A stretch of DNA of 6,774 nucleotides, from positions 1-6,774 of the forward strand of contig JBJMQW010000124.1 of assembly GCA_045802495.1 (NCBI GenBank), read 5' to 3'. Source of the stretch: AP-15 sp045802495 (GTDB taxonomy: Bacteria > Pseudomonadota > Alphaproteobacteria > ATCC43930 > CGMCC-115725). Shown piece by piece: positions 5,749 through 6,774 of the stretch. The notes under the pieces were generated by a model that saw only the letters and a list, made by a program, of their open reading frames with translations, was not told where the DNA came from and did no database searches. A program made the translations under genes and the position numbers. The number at the start of each line of letters is the position of its first letter. Position 1 is the stretch's first letter.

Positions 5749-6036
5749 CTAGGCCGCGCTCTGGTTCAAGCGATCTCGCAGCTGCTTGCCGGTCCGGAAA
5801 AACGGAATGTGCTTCTCGCCAACCGAAACACTGTCGCCGGTCCTCGGATTGCGCCCGACACGAGCGTCCCGGTGTTTGACCGAAAAGGCCCCGAAGCCGC
5901 GCAATTCGACGCGATCGCCCCGTGCCAGCGCCGCGGCGATCTCATCAAAGATCGCGGTGACAATGACCTCGATATCGCGCTGAAACAGATGCGGGTTGGC
6001 CTCGGCGAGCCTGTGAACGAGCTCCGATTTCGTCAT
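5749..6036 (-). CDS. ihfB: Integration host factor subunit beta
   Basis: IHF beta pairs with IHF alpha to bend DNA sharply at specific sites in transcription, replication and recombination. The protein has 95 residues, the normal length for HU/IHF. The family core RGFGAFSVKHRDARVGRNPRTG (46-67) is present, including P64, the proline at the tip of the DNA-inserting arm. The opening MTKSELVHRLAEANPHL and the position directly downstream of rpsA favour IHF beta over IHF alpha or HU. I chose the ATG at 6036, because the longer frame from 6084 adds 16 residues (MARCQPSRSE...) unknown in the family. The chosen start has no strong Shine-Dalgarno. rpsA ends 118 bases upstream and lapA follows after 24 bases. 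Confidence 0.93.
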   Translation of the reverse strand: MTKSELVHRLAEANPHLFQRDIEVIVTAIFDEIAAALARGDRVELRGFGAFSVKHRDARVGRNPRTGDSVSVGEKHIPFFRTGKQLRDRLNQSAA

Positions 6037-6067
6037 CGCGATCGTCGCTACCGTCTCACTACGGGAA

Positions 6068-6087
6068 GGTTGGCAGCGTGCCAAACC
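6068..6087. repeat. Short hairpin in the rpsA-ihfB gap
   Basis: TTGGCA (6070-6075) and TGCCAA (6079-6084) are exact inverted repeats with a 3-base loop; GG/CC pairs extend the stem past one bulged A. It lies 32-51 bases upstream of the ihfB ATG. No T-run follows on the minus strand, so it is more likely an mRNA structure or protein site than a terminator. Confidence 0.35.
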
Positions 6088-6097
6088 GCCCGCCGAC

Positions 6098-6103
6098 CGT
6101 CAA
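6098..6103 (-). promoter_or_regulatory. Possible -35 element for ihfB
   Basis: TTGACG occurs on the minus strand in the gap between rpsA and ihfB, about 62 bases before the ihfB ATG. No good -10 lies 16-18 bases downstream (the region is GC-rich and overlaps the hairpin at 6068-6087). It is listed only because an internal promoter for ihfB between the two genes would be unsurprising. Confidence 0.15.
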
Positions 6104-6154
6104 TAGGCCGTCATCGACCCTTCGCGGCGGCAGGCGATTTGGATTCTCAGGCCC

Positions 6155-6774
6155 TCAACTCTTCTCTTCGGCGTCGCTCTGGCGGCGTCGGATAGCCGCG
6201 CCGAGGATGTCGCCGAGGCTGGCGCCCGAATCCGAGGAGCCGAATTCCGCCATGGCCCGCTTCTCCTCGTCCACCTCGCGCGCCTTGATCGACAAGGTCA
6301 ATTTGCGGGTGGCTCGATCGATGGCGGTGATCTTGGCGTCGACTTTCTCGCCGATTGCGAAACGGTCGGGACGCTGCTCGCTGCGATCACGTGACAGCTC
6401 GGATTTGCGGATAAAGCCGGGCACCCCATCGCCGACCATCACATCGACGCCGCCGTCATTCGTGCCCGAGATCGTGCCGGTGACGACCTCGCCCTTTCTC
6501 AACTTCGCCATTCCAGCCTCGAAGGGGTCGGCCTCCAGCTGCTTGATGCCGAGGCTGATGCGCTCCTTCTCGACATCGGCGTCGAGCACCTTCACGCGCA
6601 CCGCATCGCCCTTGCGGTAATCGTTGATCGCATCCTCCCCGGGACGGCTCCAATCGATGTCGGACATGTGGACCATGCCGTCGATGTCGCCTTCCAGGCC
6701 CAGGAACAGACCGAACTCGGTGGCGTTCTTGACCTCTCCCTGGATGGTCGAGCCCACGGGGTGGGCGGCGACGA
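6155..6774 (-). CDS. rpsA: 30S ribosomal protein S1 (C-terminal part; 5' end outside the window)
   Basis: S1 binds mRNA on the small ribosomal subunit and helps start translation, particularly on messages with weak Shine-Dalgarno sites. About 205 C-terminal residues are visible and the frame runs on past the right edge (...VAAHPVGSTIQGEV), so the GTG at 6757 is an internal Val codon and not a start. Two S1 (OB-fold) repeats can be seen. The first begins VGSTIQGEVKNATEFGLFLGL, with DGMVHMSDIDW later in it. The second begins VVTGTISGTNDGGVDVMVG, with GVPGFIRKSELS after it. The tail is charged and ends in RRRQSDAEEKS. By family comparison these are the last two of about six repeats. ihfB and lapA lie downstream on the same strand. 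Confidence 0.95.
   Translation of the reverse strand, partial: VAAHPVGSTIQGEVKNATEFGLFLGLEGDIDGMVHMSDIDWSRPGEDAINDYRKGDAVRVKVLDADVEKERISLGIKQLEADPFEAGMAKLRKGEVVTGTISGTNDGGVDVMVGDGVPGFIRKSELSRDRSEQRPDRFAIGEKVDAKITAIDRATRKLTLSIKAREVDEEKRAMAEFGSSDSGASLGDILGAAIRRRQSDAEEKS

Noticed and set aside
1..6774. Defence, toxin-antitoxin, secondary-metabolite or other novel gene system
   Set aside because: Every stretch over 300 bases is covered by a recognisable housekeeping or metabolic gene, and no unassigned gene remains.

Overview
The window is GC-rich and reads as an ordinary chromosomal stretch of an alphaproteobacterium, most likely a sphingomonad. That placement is an inference from the protein sequences and from the order rpsA - ihfB - lapA and def - fmt - truA; I could not run a taxonomic search. 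I see no mobile element, CRISPR array, prophage, tRNA or rRNA.

Left part (1-2881, + strand): the 3' end of a PLP-dependent threonine aldolase/beta-eliminating lyase gene is followed by def (peptide deformylase), fmt (methionyl-tRNA formyltransferase) and truA (tRNA pseudouridine synthase). Fmt formylates the initiator tRNA and Def removes the formyl group from the finished peptide, so the two genes carry opposite steps of one cycle. truA overlaps the end of fmt by 19 bases and is probably translationally coupled to it. A good -35 match overlaps the aldolase stop codon, and def has no visible Shine-Dalgarno site, so def may be read from an almost leaderless mRNA.

Middle part (2872-5162, - strand): a 1-Cys type peroxiredoxin gene runs towards truA. 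The two genes end inside one perfect 26-bp palindrome that holds both stop codons. Upstream of the peroxiredoxin gene (3548-3746) there is a CRP/FNR-like inverted repeat. Next comes a full-length bifunctional mannose-1-phosphate guanylyltransferase/mannose-6-phosphate isomerase, which makes GDP-mannose for polysaccharides. Its 5' leader is rich in inverted repeats.

Right part (5271-6774, - strand): rpsA (ribosomal protein S1, only its C-terminal third in the window), ihfB (integration host factor beta) and lapA (small two-helix membrane protein) form a cluster read right to left. It ends in two back-to-back hairpins, the second followed by a T-run, which look like an intrinsic terminator separating it from the mannose gene.

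I found no convincing undescribed system. The points worth a second look are small-scale: the shared stop-codon palindrome, the tandem terminator hairpins, the CRP-like site, and the possible leaderless start of def.
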